Positions 36,839-45,631 of a stretch of DNA of 64,000 nt are shown piece after piece. The notes below the pieces were generated by a model. It made no database searches. It worked only from the letters and a program-made list of their open reading frames with translations, and had not been told where the DNA came from. This stretch comes from Tropicimonas sp. IMCC34011 (lineage in GTDB: Bacteria; Pseudomonadota; Alphaproteobacteria; Rhodobacterales; Rhodobacteraceae). Where the stretch lies: NCBI RefSeq assembly GCF_003390865.1, contig NZ_QMEJ01000004.1, positions 62,001 through 126,000 on the forward strand, written 5' to 3'. Numbering within the stretch: the first letter of the stretch is position 1; the number at the start of each line of letters is the position of its first letter. A program made the position numbers and the translations under genes.

Positions 36839-36867
36839 GGGGCGGGCGCGAACGCGGCGCTCGCCCC
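36839..36867 (+). terminator. GC-rich hairpin after ilvE
   Basis: GGGGCGGGCGC (36839-36849) pairs with GCGCTCGCCCC (36857-36867), with one G-T wobble, around a 7-base loop, 10 bp after the stop. A pyrimidine run but no T-run follows. Confidence 0.55.
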
Positions 36868-36894
36868 CTCTCCCGACATCGGCGGACGGCGCGC

Positions 36895-37089
36895 CTAGGC
36901 CTGCCGTCCCCGCTCGATATCGGCATACCGCGAAACGCGCGCCACGCTCCGCACCCTGGGGCGTCGCATGACGCCGAGCACGTTGGGATGGGATCCCTCG
37001 GGCGCGAGCCGCTTTCCAGCGGCGGCAAACGACGTGAGCGGCTGGCCGCTCCTCGCGCGATGCGTTCTGTCGACGATATGGCGTGTCAT
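36895..37089 (-). CDS. small basic hypothetical protein
   Basis: A 64-residue, Arg-rich reading frame (MTRHIVDRTHRARSG to SRYADIERGRQA). An AGGAGG ribosome site 7 bp before the ATG at 37089 is the main support; there is no domain, signal peptide or membrane segment. It lies 59 bp after queG on the same strand and ends convergent to ilvE. It may be real but could be chance coding in GC-rich DNA. Confidence 0.35.
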   Translation of the reverse strand: MTRHIVDRTHRARSGQPLTSFAAAGKRLAPEGSHPNVLGVMRRPRVRSVARVSRYADIERGRQA

Positions 37090-37148
37090 TCCGGCATCCT
37101 CCTCATGCAGGTGGTACACCATCTAAGGTAGCAACTCCCGGCCGCCGC

Positions 37149-38213
37149 TCAACCCGTCAGGCGGCCCAAGGCCCACTCCGCGGCATCCGCGACTGCGGGA
37201 TCGGCGTCGCCCCTCAGGCCCTCGGCCACCGGCAGGAGCGCCGGCTCGCCTGAATTGCCGATGGCGTAGAGGACGTTGCGCACGAAGCGATCCCGTCCGA
37301 TGCGCTTGATCGGAGAGCCCGAGAAACGCGCACGGAACGCGGCATCGTCGAGCTCGGCCAGCTCCCTCAGGGGCGGCAAGTCCAGATCATCCCGGGCGGC
37401 GTGGCGAGCATCCCCGGCGGCGACGGCGAACTTGTTCCACGGGCAGACCGCAAGGCAATCGTCGCACCCGTAGATCCGGTTGCCGAGACTGGCGCGGAAC
37501 TCCTCCGGGATCGGCCCTTTATGCTCGATCGTCAGGTAGGAGATGCAGCGACGCGCATCGAGCTGGAAGGGCGCCGGAAAGGCCTTCGTCGGGCAGATGT
37601 CGAGGCAGCGGGTGCAGGAGCCGCAGTGCTCATGCTCCGGCGCGTCCTTCGGCAGGTCGAGCGTGGTGAAGATCGCCCCGAGGAACACCCAGTTTCCGAA
37701 ATCGCGACTGAGAAGGTTCGTGTGCTTGCCCTGCCAGCCAAGCCCCGCCGCCTGCGCCAGCGGCTTTTCGGGGACGGGCGCCGTATCGACGAAGACCTTC
37801 ACCTCTCCGCCGCCCTCGGCGATCAACCAGCGCGCCAGCTTCTTCAGCCGCTTCTTGACGATATCGTGGTAATCCTTGCCGCGGGCATAGACGCTGATCA
37901 GGCCGCGGTCCTTTTCCGCCAGATCGGCAAGCGGATCCGTCTCCGGTCGGTAGCTGTCCGCCAGCATGACGACGGAGCGGGCCTCGGGCCAGAGCGCCGA
38001 CGGGTCCGAGCGCCACGCCATTCGCTCGGCCATCCACTCCATCTGACCGTGCCGCCCCTTCTCCACGAACCGGGCGAGCCGCTCGGGCAGCTCCGGCAGC
38101 GAATCCGGCGCGCAGATGCCCATTTCGGCAAAGCCGGTCTCGCGCACCTCCCCGGCGAGGCGCGTCTTCAGCGCCTCCATCGCGCCGGAGCTGTCTCTGG
38201 GATCGCTGGACAT
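37149..38213 (-). CDS. queG: epoxyqueuosine reductase QueG
   Basis: Cobalamin- and Fe-S-dependent reduction of epoxyqueuosine to queuosine at the wobble base of tRNAs. The 354-residue length is normal. The catalytic Asp is Asp143 in [15 protein letters not shown]; two [4Fe-4S] sets are Cys197/200/203/207 ([12 protein letters not shown]) and Cys223/250/253/257 (CDDCLAVCP). HEAT-like repeats form the last 80 residues. It is the third gene of rsfS-rlmH-queG, 15 bp after rlmH. Confidence 0.95.
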   Translation of the reverse strand: MSSDPRDSSGAMEALKTRLAGEVRETGFAEMGICAPDSLPELPERLARFVEKGRHGQMEWMAERMAWRSDPSALWPEARSVVMLADSYRPETDPLADLAEKDRGLISVYARGKDYHDIVKKRLKKLARWLIAEGGGEVKVFVDTAPVPEKPLAQAAGLGWQGKHTNLLSRDFGNWVFLGAIFTTLDLPKDAPEHEHCGSCTRCLDICPTKAFPAPFQLDARRCISYLTIEHKGPIPEEFRASLGNRIYGCDDCLAVCPWNKFAVAAGDARHAARDDLDLPPLRELAELDDAAFRARFSGSPIKRIGRDRFVRNVLYAIGNSGEPALLPVAEGLRGDADPAVADAAEWALGRLTG

Positions 38214-38228
38214 GGGAAAACTCAGGGC

Positions 38229-38699
38229 TCAGACCCTGTGATAGGGCGTACCGGCGAGGATCTGCGTCGCGCGGTAGATCTGCTCGGTGAGCATGACGCG
38301 GGCGAGCATGTGGGGCCAGACCATCGCGCCGAAGGAGAGAAGGAGGTCCGCCCGCTCCAGCAGCGCGGCGCCGTGACCGTCCGCCCCGCCGATGGCGAAG
38401 AAGACGCCGCCGGCGCCCCGGTCCCTAAGGCCTGCGATTTCACTCGCAAAGCCAGGGGAATCCAGCGTCCTGCCCCGCTCGTCCAGAGCCACGAGAGCGG
38501 CAGTGTCGGGCAGCGCCTTCAGAAGTAGCGCCGCCTCGCCGTCCCGGCCGCCGCCCTTCCGGTCGTCGATCTCGGTGACGTCGAACCCGGTCAGACCCAT
38601 CCCGCGGCCGGCCTTGGCGGCGCGGGAGAGGTAGTCCTCGACGAGCGAACGCTCGGGAGAGGCGCGCAGGCGCCCCACGGCCAGAACGCCCACCCGCAT
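38229..38699 (-). CDS. rlmH: 23S rRNA pseudouridine-1915 N3-methyltransferase RlmH
   Basis: SPOUT methyltransferase of 156 residues acting on 70S ribosomes at helix 69. The trefoil-knot region FFAIGGADGHGAALLERADLLLSFG is at about residues 99-123, and the C terminus (LTEQIYRATQILAGTPYHRV) is the conserved family ending. It starts 4 bp after the rsfS stop, so the two ribosome-related genes are coupled. Confidence 0.95.
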   Translation of the reverse strand: MRVGVLAVGRLRASPERSLVEDYLSRAAKAGRGMGLTGFDVTEIDDRKGGGRDGEAALLLKALPDTAALVALDERGRTLDSPGFASEIAGLRDRGAGGVFFAIGGADGHGAALLERADLLLSFGAMVWPHMLARVMLTEQIYRATQILAGTPYHRV

Positions 38700-38703
38700 G
38701 GCT

Positions 38704-39081
38704 TCAGTTCGCGCCCGGCCGGCTCTCGGCGGCCGCCGTCGCGGGCTGCCACATCTTCTCGAGCTGGTAGAACTCCCGGACCTCGGGACGGAAGACGTGA
38801 ACGATCACGTCACCCACGTCGATCAGCACCCAATCGCCGCTATCCTTGCCCTCGATCTTCGACAGGCGGCCGGCCTCCTGCTTGAGGCGGTCGACGAGGT
38901 TCTGCGAGATCGACGCCACCTGGCGGGTGGAGCGGCCCGAGCAGATCACCATGTAATCCGCCATCTCGGACTTGCCGCGCAGGTTGATCTGCACGACATC
39001 CTCGGCCTTGTCGTCATCGAGAGAGGAAAGGATGCGCTCAAGCAACGCTTCGCTGCTCTCGGCCCCGGGCTGCGCGGTCAT
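38704..39081 (-). CDS. rsfS: ribosomal silencing factor RsfS
   Basis: Binds ribosomal protein uL14 and blocks subunit joining under starvation. The 125-residue product has the RsfS core DKAEDVVQINLRGKSEMADYMVICSGRSTRQVASISQNLVD and SGDWVLIDVGDVIVHVFRPEVREFYQLEKMW. The ATG at 39081 is used; a longer reading frame exists upstream but its residues do not resemble the family. It heads rsfS-rlmH-queG. The usual partner nadD is elsewhere in this window. Confidence 0.94.
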   Translation of the reverse strand: MTAQPGAESSEALLERILSSLDDDKAEDVVQINLRGKSEMADYMVICSGRSTRQVASISQNLVDRLKQEAGRLSKIEGKDSGDWVLIDVGDVIVHVFRPEVREFYQLEKMWQPATAAAESRPGAN

Positions 39082-39223
39082 CGCCGCGCCATGTGCCGCC
39101 GGGTGCGTGGCGGCGTCCGCATGAATAGACAGGACATCGTCCTCCGTTTGTCGCGCCGCCTGTGCCCCGGCGCTGGGCGTAACGACAAGGTAGCAATCGC
39201 AGAGCCTTTTCTCAACGGGCGTG

Positions 39224-40279
39224 TCACGCACGGGAGACGTGCATGGCCTCGAGGCGCAGGGGGGCCGGGATGGCGTCGCGGCCGTCCAGGATCAGATCCG
39301 CCATGAGGCGCGCGGCGAGGGGCGCCATTCCGAAGCCGATCTTGAAGCCGCCATTGGCCACGAAATGGCCCTCTCTGCCCGGAAAGCGGCCGAATATTGC
39401 GCGCCGGGAGCGTGATCTGGGCCTGAGACCAGCCCAGCGCTCGAGGACCGGCGCATCGGCGAGCGCAGGACACGCCGCGCGGGCGGCCGCGATGACATCG
39501 TCGAGCTGATGGTCGGTGCTCCGGGGATCGGCAAAATCCCGCTCGGAGGTGGAGCCGACGGCCACACTCCCATCCGCATGGGGGACGATATGAAGCCCGC
39601 CGGCATAGAGCTGTGGCAGGCCCCGGCGGTCGAGCCCGAGGCGTGCCGCCTGCCCCTTCTGCGCCGCGCCGATCACGCGGCCGGTCGCCTCGGACAGCGC
39701 TGCGAGGCCCGCGGGGCCGGTGGCGTGAAGGACGGGACCGACCTCCGCCGCATCTTCCCCGAGGATCACCTCGCCCCCCAGCCGCGAAATCGCTTCGGCC
39801 AGCGCCGCGCAGGCGGCGGCAGGGGCGATGCGGGCCGACAGCGTGTCGAAGACGAGCCGCCCGGTGGGAGACGCCGGGGCCCAGTCCCCGGCCTCCGCCA
39901 CCCCGATCAGACGCCACTCCGCCTGCCCCCGCCAGCGTTCGGCCGCTTCGGCCGCACGCGCCTCGGCCCGGTCCTCGCCGCCCTCCGGGATTGGCTGAAG
40001 ACGCCCGAGGCGCGCGTATCCGGGGCTCCTGCCCGAAACCCCCTCTACCGCGGCCCAGAACGCCGGCGCCGCGAGGAGGCTCTCGAGCTGCGCTTCCTTC
40101 GCCGCGTCCCACCGCTCCGGCGCATGGGGCGCGAGCGCCCCAACGACGCCGCCGGACGCGCCCGCGGCGAGGCCGTGCGTGTCGATCACGCGCACCCGCG
40201 CGCCCCGTCTTGCCATCTCGAACGCACAGGCGAGCCCGAAGATGCCCGCCCCTCTCACCGTTGCTTCGATGCTTGCCAA
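39224..40279 (-). CDS. FAD-dependent oxidoreductase, probable MnmC oxidase-like domain protein
   Basis: A 351-residue DAO-fold enzyme. The FAD motif GAGIFGLACAFEMARRGARVRVID starts near residue 10. GASGGVVGALAPHAPERWDAAKEAQL and the C-terminal FVANGGFKIGFGMAPLAARLMADLI resemble the MnmC oxidase half, which removes the carboxymethyl group of cmnm5U in tRNA. A TTG at 40279 is the only start that keeps the whole FAD motif with GAGGGG upstream; an ATG further in would cut it. It is divergent from mnmD across 53 bp, so the two MnmC activities appear split. A glycine or D-amino acid oxidase role is the alternative. Confidence 0.75.
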   Translation of the reverse strand: MASIEATVRGAGIFGLACAFEMARRGARVRVIDTHGLAAGASGGVVGALAPHAPERWDAAKEAQLESLLAAPAFWAAVEGVSGRSPGYARLGRLQPIPEGGEDRAEARAAEAAERWRGQAEWRLIGVAEAGDWAPASPTGRLVFDTLSARIAPAAACAALAEAISRLGGEVILGEDAAEVGPVLHATGPAGLAALSEATGRVIGAAQKGQAARLGLDRRGLPQLYAGGLHIVPHADGSVAVGSTSERDFADPRSTDHQLDDVIAAARAACPALADAPVLERWAGLRPRSRSRRAIFGRFPGREGHFVANGGFKIGFGMAPLAARLMADLILDGRDAIPAPLRLEAMHVSRA

Positions 40280-40332
40280 ACCCGCCCCTCGCGTCCCATG
40301 TCGACGTCGTAGCTGAACAGGGCTTAGGACAG

Positions 40333-41001
40333 ATGGATCAGGGTGAGAAGGGCGTGACGTGGAAGGAGAGCGGTGTTCCCGTGAGCACCCGGTTCGACGA
40401 TCCCTATTTCTCCCTCGAGGACGGCTTGGCGGAGACGCGGCACGTCTTTCTCGCCGGAAACGGGCTTCCCGAGCGGGCCCGGAGCGGCTTCCACGTGGCC
40501 GAGCTCGGCGTGGGTACCGGATTGAACCTCCTCGCCCTCGCACAGATGGCGCGGGAGGCGGAGGTGGAGGTTCGGTACACCGGCTTCGAGGCCTACCCGC
40601 TGTCCCTGGCGGATCTCGGCCGGGCACTGGCGCAGTTCGAGGTCGCGGAGGAAGACGTGTCGGCCCTCTTGGCGGCGTGGGATCCCGCTGGGTTTGCCGC
40701 GCGGATCGGACCGGTGGAGGCGGAGGTGATCGTGGGCGATGCACGGCAGCGGGTGCCGGCCTGGGATGGGTGCGCGGACGCCTGGTTCCTCGACGGATTC
40801 GCGCCGGCGAAGAACCCGGAGCTGTGGGAGCCCGGGCTCCTCGCCGCCGTTGCCGCCCGCACCGCGCCGGGCGGAACCTTCGCGACCTACACCGCCGCCG
40901 GAGCCGTCCGCCGCGCCCTCTCCGCCTCCGGATTCGTGGTTGAGCGGCGCTCCGGATACGGCCGGAAGCGGCACATGAGCGTCGGGCGGATGCCGGAGTG
41001 A
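40333..41001 (+). CDS. mnmD: tRNA (5-methylaminomethyl-2-thiouridine) methyltransferase MnmD
   Basis: A SAM-dependent methyltransferase of 222 residues equal to the N-terminal half of E. coli MnmC. Seen are the SAM loop HVAELGVGTGLNLLALAQ at about residues 55-72 and the catalytic signature DAWFLDGFAPAKNPELW at about 152-168. The early segment STRFDDPYFSLEDGLAETRHVFLAGNGLP is also typical. It uses nm5(s2)U in tRNA as acceptor. It is divergent from the FAD oxidoreductase; the order suggests shared control of the two modification steps. Confidence 0.9.
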   Translation: MDQGEKGVTWKESGVPVSTRFDDPYFSLEDGLAETRHVFLAGNGLPERARSGFHVAELGVGTGLNLLALAQMAREAEVEVRYTGFEAYPLSLADLGRALAQFEVAEEDVSALLAAWDPAGFAARIGPVEAEVIVGDARQRVPAWDGCADAWFLDGFAPAKNPELWEPGLLAAVAARTAPGGTFATYTAAGAVRRALSASGFVVERRSGYGRKRHMSVGRMPE

Positions 41002-41083
41002 TCGGAAGCGCTCCGCTCCGGCGGCGCCCCCGGCGGACTGCCCCGTCTGGCCATTGCCGCCCCGGCGCGGCACAACGTTGCCC

Positions 41084-41977
41084 ATGACCGAGCAAAACTC
41101 CCGCCTTGGCATCGGATTGATGCTGGCCGCCACTTTCGTCTTCTCGGCGCAGGACGGGATCTCACGCCACCTCGCGGGCCAGTACAACGTCTTCATGGTC
41201 ATGATGATCCGCTACTGGTTCTTCGCGGCGTTCGTAATCTTGCTGGCCACGCGACAGGCAGGCGGCATCCGGGACGCGGCGCGGACGACGATGCCGTGGA
41301 TCCAGGGGTTCCGCTCGCTCCTTCTCATCGCCGAAGTGCTCACCCTCGTCACCGCCTTCGTCATCCTCGGCCTCGTCGAGACCCACGCGATCTTCGCCGT
41401 CTATCCGCTGATGGTCGCGGCCCTGTCGGGACCGATCCTCGGTGAGCGCGTCGGCTGGCGGCGATGGTTGGCGATCGGGATCGGTTTCGTCGGCATTCTC
41501 GTGATCCTGCAGCCGGGCTTCGGCGTCTTCTCCCCCGCCGCGCTTCTGGCCGTCGCGGGCGCGGCAATGTTCGCCCTCTATGGCCTGCTCACGCGCTATT
41601 GCGGCCGGTCCGACAGTGCGGCGACCAGCTTCTTCTGGACCGGCACGGTCGGCGCGGTAGCGATGACGCTGATCGGAATCTGGTTCTGGGAACCGATGAC
41701 CGCCGGGGACTGGGCGTGGATGGCGCTTCTGTGCGTCACCGCCTCCCTCGCGCACTGGCTCCTGATCAGGTGCTACGAGGTCGCCGAGGCCTCCGTCGTG
41801 CAGCCCTTCGCCTACTTCCAGCTGGTCTTCGCCAGCGCCTTCGGGGTGACGATCTTCGGCGATGCGCTGGAGCTGAACGTGGTGATCGGCGCCCTCATCG
41901 TCACGTCCGCAGGGATCTTCACCCTCGTGCGGTCTGCCATCGCGGCTCGGGCCTCCCGCCGCGATGGCGCACGCTAG
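41084..41977 (+). CDS. DMT-superfamily permease (EamA domains)
   Basis: A 297-residue membrane protein with ten predicted transmembrane segments in two EamA repeats (residues about 9-140 and 150-290). The second repeat begins LLAVAGAAMFALYGLLTRYCG. Substrate is unknown; members export amino acids, metabolites or nucleotide precursors. The ATG at 41084 gives MTEQNSRLGIGLMLAATFVF. Its last 4 bp overlap the end of the convergent slt gene. Confidence 0.88.
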   Translation: MTEQNSRLGIGLMLAATFVFSAQDGISRHLAGQYNVFMVMMIRYWFFAAFVILLATRQAGGIRDAARTTMPWIQGFRSLLLIAEVLTLVTAFVILGLVETHAIFAVYPLMVAALSGPILGERVGWRRWLAIGIGFVGILVILQPGFGVFSPAALLAVAGAAMFALYGLLTRYCGRSDSAATSFFWTGTVGAVAMTLIGIWFWEPMTAGDWAWMALLCVTASLAHWLLIRCYEVAEASVVQPFAYFQLVFASAFGVTIFGDALELNVVIGALIVTSAGIFTLVRSAIAARASRRDGAR

Positions 41978-43938
41978 CCCTCCCGCAAGAGGTCCGTGAA
42001 GGCGACGGGGCCGGCGGTTCCGGTGAGGCGCGCACGGTAGATGCGCAGCGATTCGGTCACGCGCATCACATAGTTCTGCGTCTCCCGGAACGGGATCATC
42101 TCGATCCAGTCGATGATGTCGATGCCGGCGCTCCGCGGATCGCCCCGGTCGCCGACCCAGTCCACCGCACGGCCCGGCCCCGCATTGTAGCCCACCGAGA
42201 CGAGAACGGGCGCCGGTCCGAACACCTCGATCAGCCCGGCGAGATAGGCGGACCCGAGCGTCGCGTTGTAATCGGGCCGGTCCGTCAGGCCATCGCGGTC
42301 ATACGGCAGACCCAGCTCGTTCGCCACGTCCTGCGCCGTGCCGGGCATCAGCTGCATCAAACCGCGTGCCCCGGCGGGGGAGACGACGACAGGATCGAAC
42401 TCGCTCTCACGCCGTGCGATCGACAGCGCGAGGGCCCGCTCCACCGGCAGGTCGTCCCGGTCGAGCATGTCGCTCATCGGGAAATAGGCCGCGGGGATCA
42501 CCGTCCCCACGGAGGCCGCGCGCTTTGCGACCATGAGCGCGACATGCTCCTCCCCGCGCTCGAGCAGAAGCGTGCCGAGAGTGCCGGCGGCGTCGCGGTC
42601 CAGCTCCTCGACGAGATGGGTCAGGAAGCGCTCCGCCTCGTAGTCGATGCCCGCATCGAGCAACATCAGGCCGGCCGCCAGCACCGAACTGTCCTTCAGC
42701 GGCGAGGCCTCCAGCGCCGGAAACGTCTCCGCCCCCGTCAGCGTGGGATCGAGCGACAGGCCCGCCGCTTCCGCCGACAGAAGACCGTAGAAGCTCGTCT
42801 GATGCTCGGCACCCGCCTCGTAGGCGGCCTGAGCGGCCTCTTCATTGCCCGCGGCGGAATAGGCGCGCCCGAGCCAGTAATGGCCGCGACCCTTGCTGAT
42901 CGGCGTCTGCACCGCCGCGTCGAAGCGGGTGAAATGATAGACTGCGAGTTCCGGATCGTTCAGGAAACGCAGCGCGATGAAGCCGGACAGCCATTCCAGA
43001 TCGGCGTAGTCGGACCCGTCCACGAGGAAGTTCTGGCTCGCCAGCGTGTAGGCATCCGCGTAATTTCCGGCACGCATGGTCTGCCGGGCGAAGATGCGGC
43101 GCCAGCTTGCCCAGTACTGCGGCCGCCCGAGGCCTTCGAGCGAGGAAGAGCGCTCGTCCATCAGCGCCACGGCATCCTCGTTCCGCCCCTTCGCCGCGCG
43201 CCAGTTGAAGCGTTCGTAGGCGAGGCCCGCATCGTCGGCGAGGCCGTCCGGCACCTTCTCGATCAGCGTGTCGACGCCGGGCGACTGCTGCGAGAGCGCA
43301 ATACGTGCCTCCGCCAGCGCCTCCCAGCCATCGGGCACGCGCGAATACATCCGCCGCGCCGCCGAGACCTCGCCCCGCCAGAGAAGGTCGTCGAGCCGGG
43401 AGACGTGGTGAGAGCCCAGGATCTCGCCGTAACTCGCAAGTAGCTGCGCCTCGGCCTCGGTCGTGAGCGTCATCGTCCGCCATGCGAGCACCGCGAGGGC
43501 CTCCGCGTCGCCGGTATGCCCCAGGGTGCGATGCGCGTCGATCAGGCGCAGGAGGCCGGTGGAGGTCTCCGGAATGCGGGATTCGAAGAACTCGAGGACG
43601 GTCTCGGGCGCCGCCGTCGTGGGGATCGCCGTCTCGGCGCGGACGCGCAGCAGATCGAGGCCGGGCCAGTCCGGGTTGCGGCCGATGAAATCGAGATATT
43701 CAGCGAACGTCGCCTCGCCGCCGCGCCGGAGGCGGTGCCACGTCACGAAATCCAGCGCCACCTGCCCGCCGGGCTCGGCCGCGATGTTCGCCCGCCTCCA
43801 GTCGCCGGCGCGGATCTGGTCCATCGCCTGCGCAAGGGCATCACCCCCGGGTGACGCCGCGGCGCCGGTTGCAAGAGCGGGACAGAGGACACACGCCACC
43901 GCAGCGGCACGAACGGTACATTTCAACACGTGGAGCAA
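41974..43938 (-). CDS. slt: soluble lytic murein transglycosylase
   Basis: Periplasmic enzyme that cuts the MurNAc-GlcNAc bond with 1,6-anhydro product. The 654 residues include a signal peptide (about residues 1-28, ending TGAAA), a long superhelical alpha domain and a C-terminal SLT domain with the catalytic Glu at about 512 in LSIARRESEFDP and the GARGLMQLMPGTAQDVA motif. It is divergent from dapA across a 161-bp gap and convergent with the DMT permease. Confidence 0.93.
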   Translation of the reverse strand: MLHVLKCTVRAAAVACVLCPALATGAAASPGGDALAQAMDQIRAGDWRRANIAAEPGGQVALDFVTWHRLRRGGEATFAEYLDFIGRNPDWPGLDLLRVRAETAIPTTAAPETVLEFFESRIPETSTGLLRLIDAHRTLGHTGDAEALAVLAWRTMTLTTEAEAQLLASYGEILGSHHVSRLDDLLWRGEVSAARRMYSRVPDGWEALAEARIALSQQSPGVDTLIEKVPDGLADDAGLAYERFNWRAAKGRNEDAVALMDERSSSLEGLGRPQYWASWRRIFARQTMRAGNYADAYTLASQNFLVDGSDYADLEWLSGFIALRFLNDPELAVYHFTRFDAAVQTPISKGRGHYWLGRAYSAAGNEEAAQAAYEAGAEHQTSFYGLLSAEAAGLSLDPTLTGAETFPALEASPLKDSSVLAAGLMLLDAGIDYEAERFLTHLVEELDRDAAGTLGTLLLERGEEHVALMVAKRAASVGTVIPAAYFPMSDMLDRDDLPVERALALSIARRESEFDPVVVSPAGARGLMQLMPGTAQDVANELGLPYDRDGLTDRPDYNATLGSAYLAGLIEVFGPAPVLVSVGYNAGPGRAVDWVGDRGDPRSAGIDIIDWIEMIPFRETQNYVMRVTESLRIYRARLTGTAGPVAFTDLLREG

Positions 43939-44025
43939 GGCGGAGTCCTTCGGGTTCCGTCTTCGGGACAGGCTTGAGGCGAAGCCAGAGGGTAGATCCT
44001 GCGCCGCGTATCACAACTCACAAAC

Positions 44026-44054
44026 TTGGCAATCTCTTCGACCGTCGCTAGGGT
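44026..44054 (+). promoter_or_regulatory. candidate dapA promoter
   Basis: TTGGCA (44026-44031) and TAGGGT (44049-44054) are separated by 17 bp and lie 45 bp before the dapA ATG. A clear AGGAG ribosome site follows. Confidence 0.45.
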
Positions 44055-44099
44055 CCGCGCGCCGCGAAGCGCGGCCCCCGGCACAGGAGAAAAAAACCA

Positions 44100-44975
44100 A
44101 TGTTTCAAGGATCGATTCCAGCGCTGGTGACGCCCTTCAAGGACGGCAAGGTGGATTGGAGCGCCCTCGAGGCGCTGATCGAATGGCACATCGCCGAAGG
44201 CAGCACCGGCATCGTGCCCGTCGGCACCACAGGCGAGACGCCGACGCTGAGCCACAAGGAGCATGAGGACGTTGTCGCGCGCACCGTGCAGATCGCCGCG
44301 GGGCGCGTGCCGGTGATCGCCGGGGCTGGCTCCAACAGCACGCATGAGGCGAAGCGGCTGGTGCGCCACGCCCAGGATGTCGGCGCGGATGCCGCCCTCG
44401 TGGTGACGCCGTACTACAACAAGCCGACGCAGGCCGGCATGATCGCGCATTTCACGGAACTTCACGAAAGCTCCGATCTGCCGATCATCATCTACAACAT
44501 CCCCGGCCGCTCGGTGGTGGACATGACGCCCGAGTCGATGGGCCGGCTGGCCGAGCTGCCGCGCATCGTCGGCGTGAAGGATGCGACCGGGGACGTGGCG
44601 CGGGTGTCCCGCCAGCGCCAGACCTGCGGGCCGGACTTCTGCCAGCTCTCCGGCGAGGACGCCTCCGCCCTCGGGTTCAACGCGCATGGCGGACGGGGCT
44701 GCATTTCCGTGACCGCGAACGTGGCCCCGAAGCTGTGCGCGGAGTTCCAAGCCGCGACCCTGGCGGGCGATTACGCCAAGGCGCTGGACTACCAGGACAA
44801 GCTGATGCCACTGCACCGCGCGGTCTTTCTGGAGCCGGGCGTGGCTGGCGCGAAATACGGACTCTCCCTCCTCGGGCGCTGCCGCGACGAAGTCCGCCTC
44901 CCGCTCACGCCGCTGAGCGAGACGGTGCGGCTCGCGATGAAGGACGCGATGGAGCATGCCGGCCTGATCGGCTGA
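44100..44975 (+). CDS. dapA: 4-hydroxy-tetrahydrodipicolinate synthase
   Basis: Condenses pyruvate and aspartate semialdehyde, the first committed step of lysine and meso-diaminopimelate synthesis. The 291 residues show the class I aldolase features: GTTGETPTL (Thr43-Thr44), Tyr106 in [10 protein letters not shown], Tyr132 in IIYNIPGRS and the Schiff-base Lys160 in [10 protein letters not shown]. It is divergent from slt, so a peptidoglycan precursor gene and a peptidoglycan lyase gene share an upstream region. smpB follows after 101 bp that contain a hairpin. Confidence 0.96.
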   Translation: MFQGSIPALVTPFKDGKVDWSALEALIEWHIAEGSTGIVPVGTTGETPTLSHKEHEDVVARTVQIAAGRVPVIAGAGSNSTHEAKRLVRHAQDVGADAALVVTPYYNKPTQAGMIAHFTELHESSDLPIIIYNIPGRSVVDMTPESMGRLAELPRIVGVKDATGDVARVSRQRQTCGPDFCQLSGEDASALGFNAHGGRGCISVTANVAPKLCAEFQAATLAGDYAKALDYQDKLMPLHRAVFLEPGVAGAKYGLSLLGRCRDEVRLPLTPLSETVRLAMKDAMEHAGLIG

Positions 44976-44983
44976 GCGCCGGG

Positions 44984-45007
44984 CGGGCGGCGGTGTCGCC
45001 GTCCGCT
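44984..45007 (+). terminator. hairpin between dapA and smpB
   Basis: GCGGGCGGCG (44984-44993) pairs with CGCCGTCCGC (44998-45007), with one wobble pair, around GTGT, 9 bp after the dapA stop. A C-run but no T-run follows, so it may only attenuate. Confidence 0.45.
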
Positions 45008-45076
45008 CCCCCCCGCGCCCTCGATGTCGAGCGCCCCCATTGGCCCGGAGCGCCATGTCCCCTATATGACCGCGTC

Positions 45077-45550
45077 ATGGCCAAGCCCAAGGACAACCCG
45101 AACTACAAGGTGATCGCCGAGAACCGGCGGGCCCGCTACGACTATGCCATCGATGACGACATCGAATGCGGCATCGTCCTGCAGGGCTCGGAGGTGAAGT
45201 CGCTGCGCCTGAACACCGCCAACATCGCCGAAAGCTACGCCGAGGTTAAAGACGGGGAGCTGTGGCTGGTGAACAGCTACATCGCGCCCTACGAGCAGGC
45301 GATGTTCGGTCACGAGGACCGGCGCCGGCGCAAGCTCCTGGCCAACAACAAGGAGCTGGCCCGGATGTGGTCCGAGACCCAGCGCAAGGGCATGACGCTC
45401 GTGCCGATGGTGCTCTACTTCAACCACAAGGGCATCGCGAAGCTGAAGATCGGCATCGCGAAGGGCAAGCGCGCGCCCGACAAGCGTGAGACCGAAGCGA
45501 AGCGGGACTGGCAGCGCGCCAAGTCGCGGCTCCTCAAGGAACACGGCTGA
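45077..45550 (+). CDS. smpB: SsrA-binding protein SmpB
   Basis: Binds tmRNA and fits it into the A site of stalled ribosomes. The 157 residues match the family. The oligonucleotide-binding barrel has [16 protein letters not shown] and [10 protein letters not shown]; the C-terminal tail [28 protein letters not shown] is the basic segment that enters the mRNA channel. The tmRNA gene ssrA is not seen next to it. It lies downstream of dapA on the same strand. Confidence 0.96.
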   Translation: MAKPKDNPNYKVIAENRRARYDYAIDDDIECGIVLQGSEVKSLRLNTANIAESYAEVKDGELWLVNSYIAPYEQAMFGHEDRRRRKLLANNKELARMWSETQRKGMTLVPMVLYFNHKGIAKLKIGIAKGKRAPDKRETEAKRDWQRAKSRLLKEHG

Positions 45551-45631
45551 CCCGAAGCGCGAGGGTGGCGGGCCGGGTTGCATGGCCCCCTCCTCCGGTC
45601 TAGCCATATCGGCGGCAAGGAGGCCCCGGTG

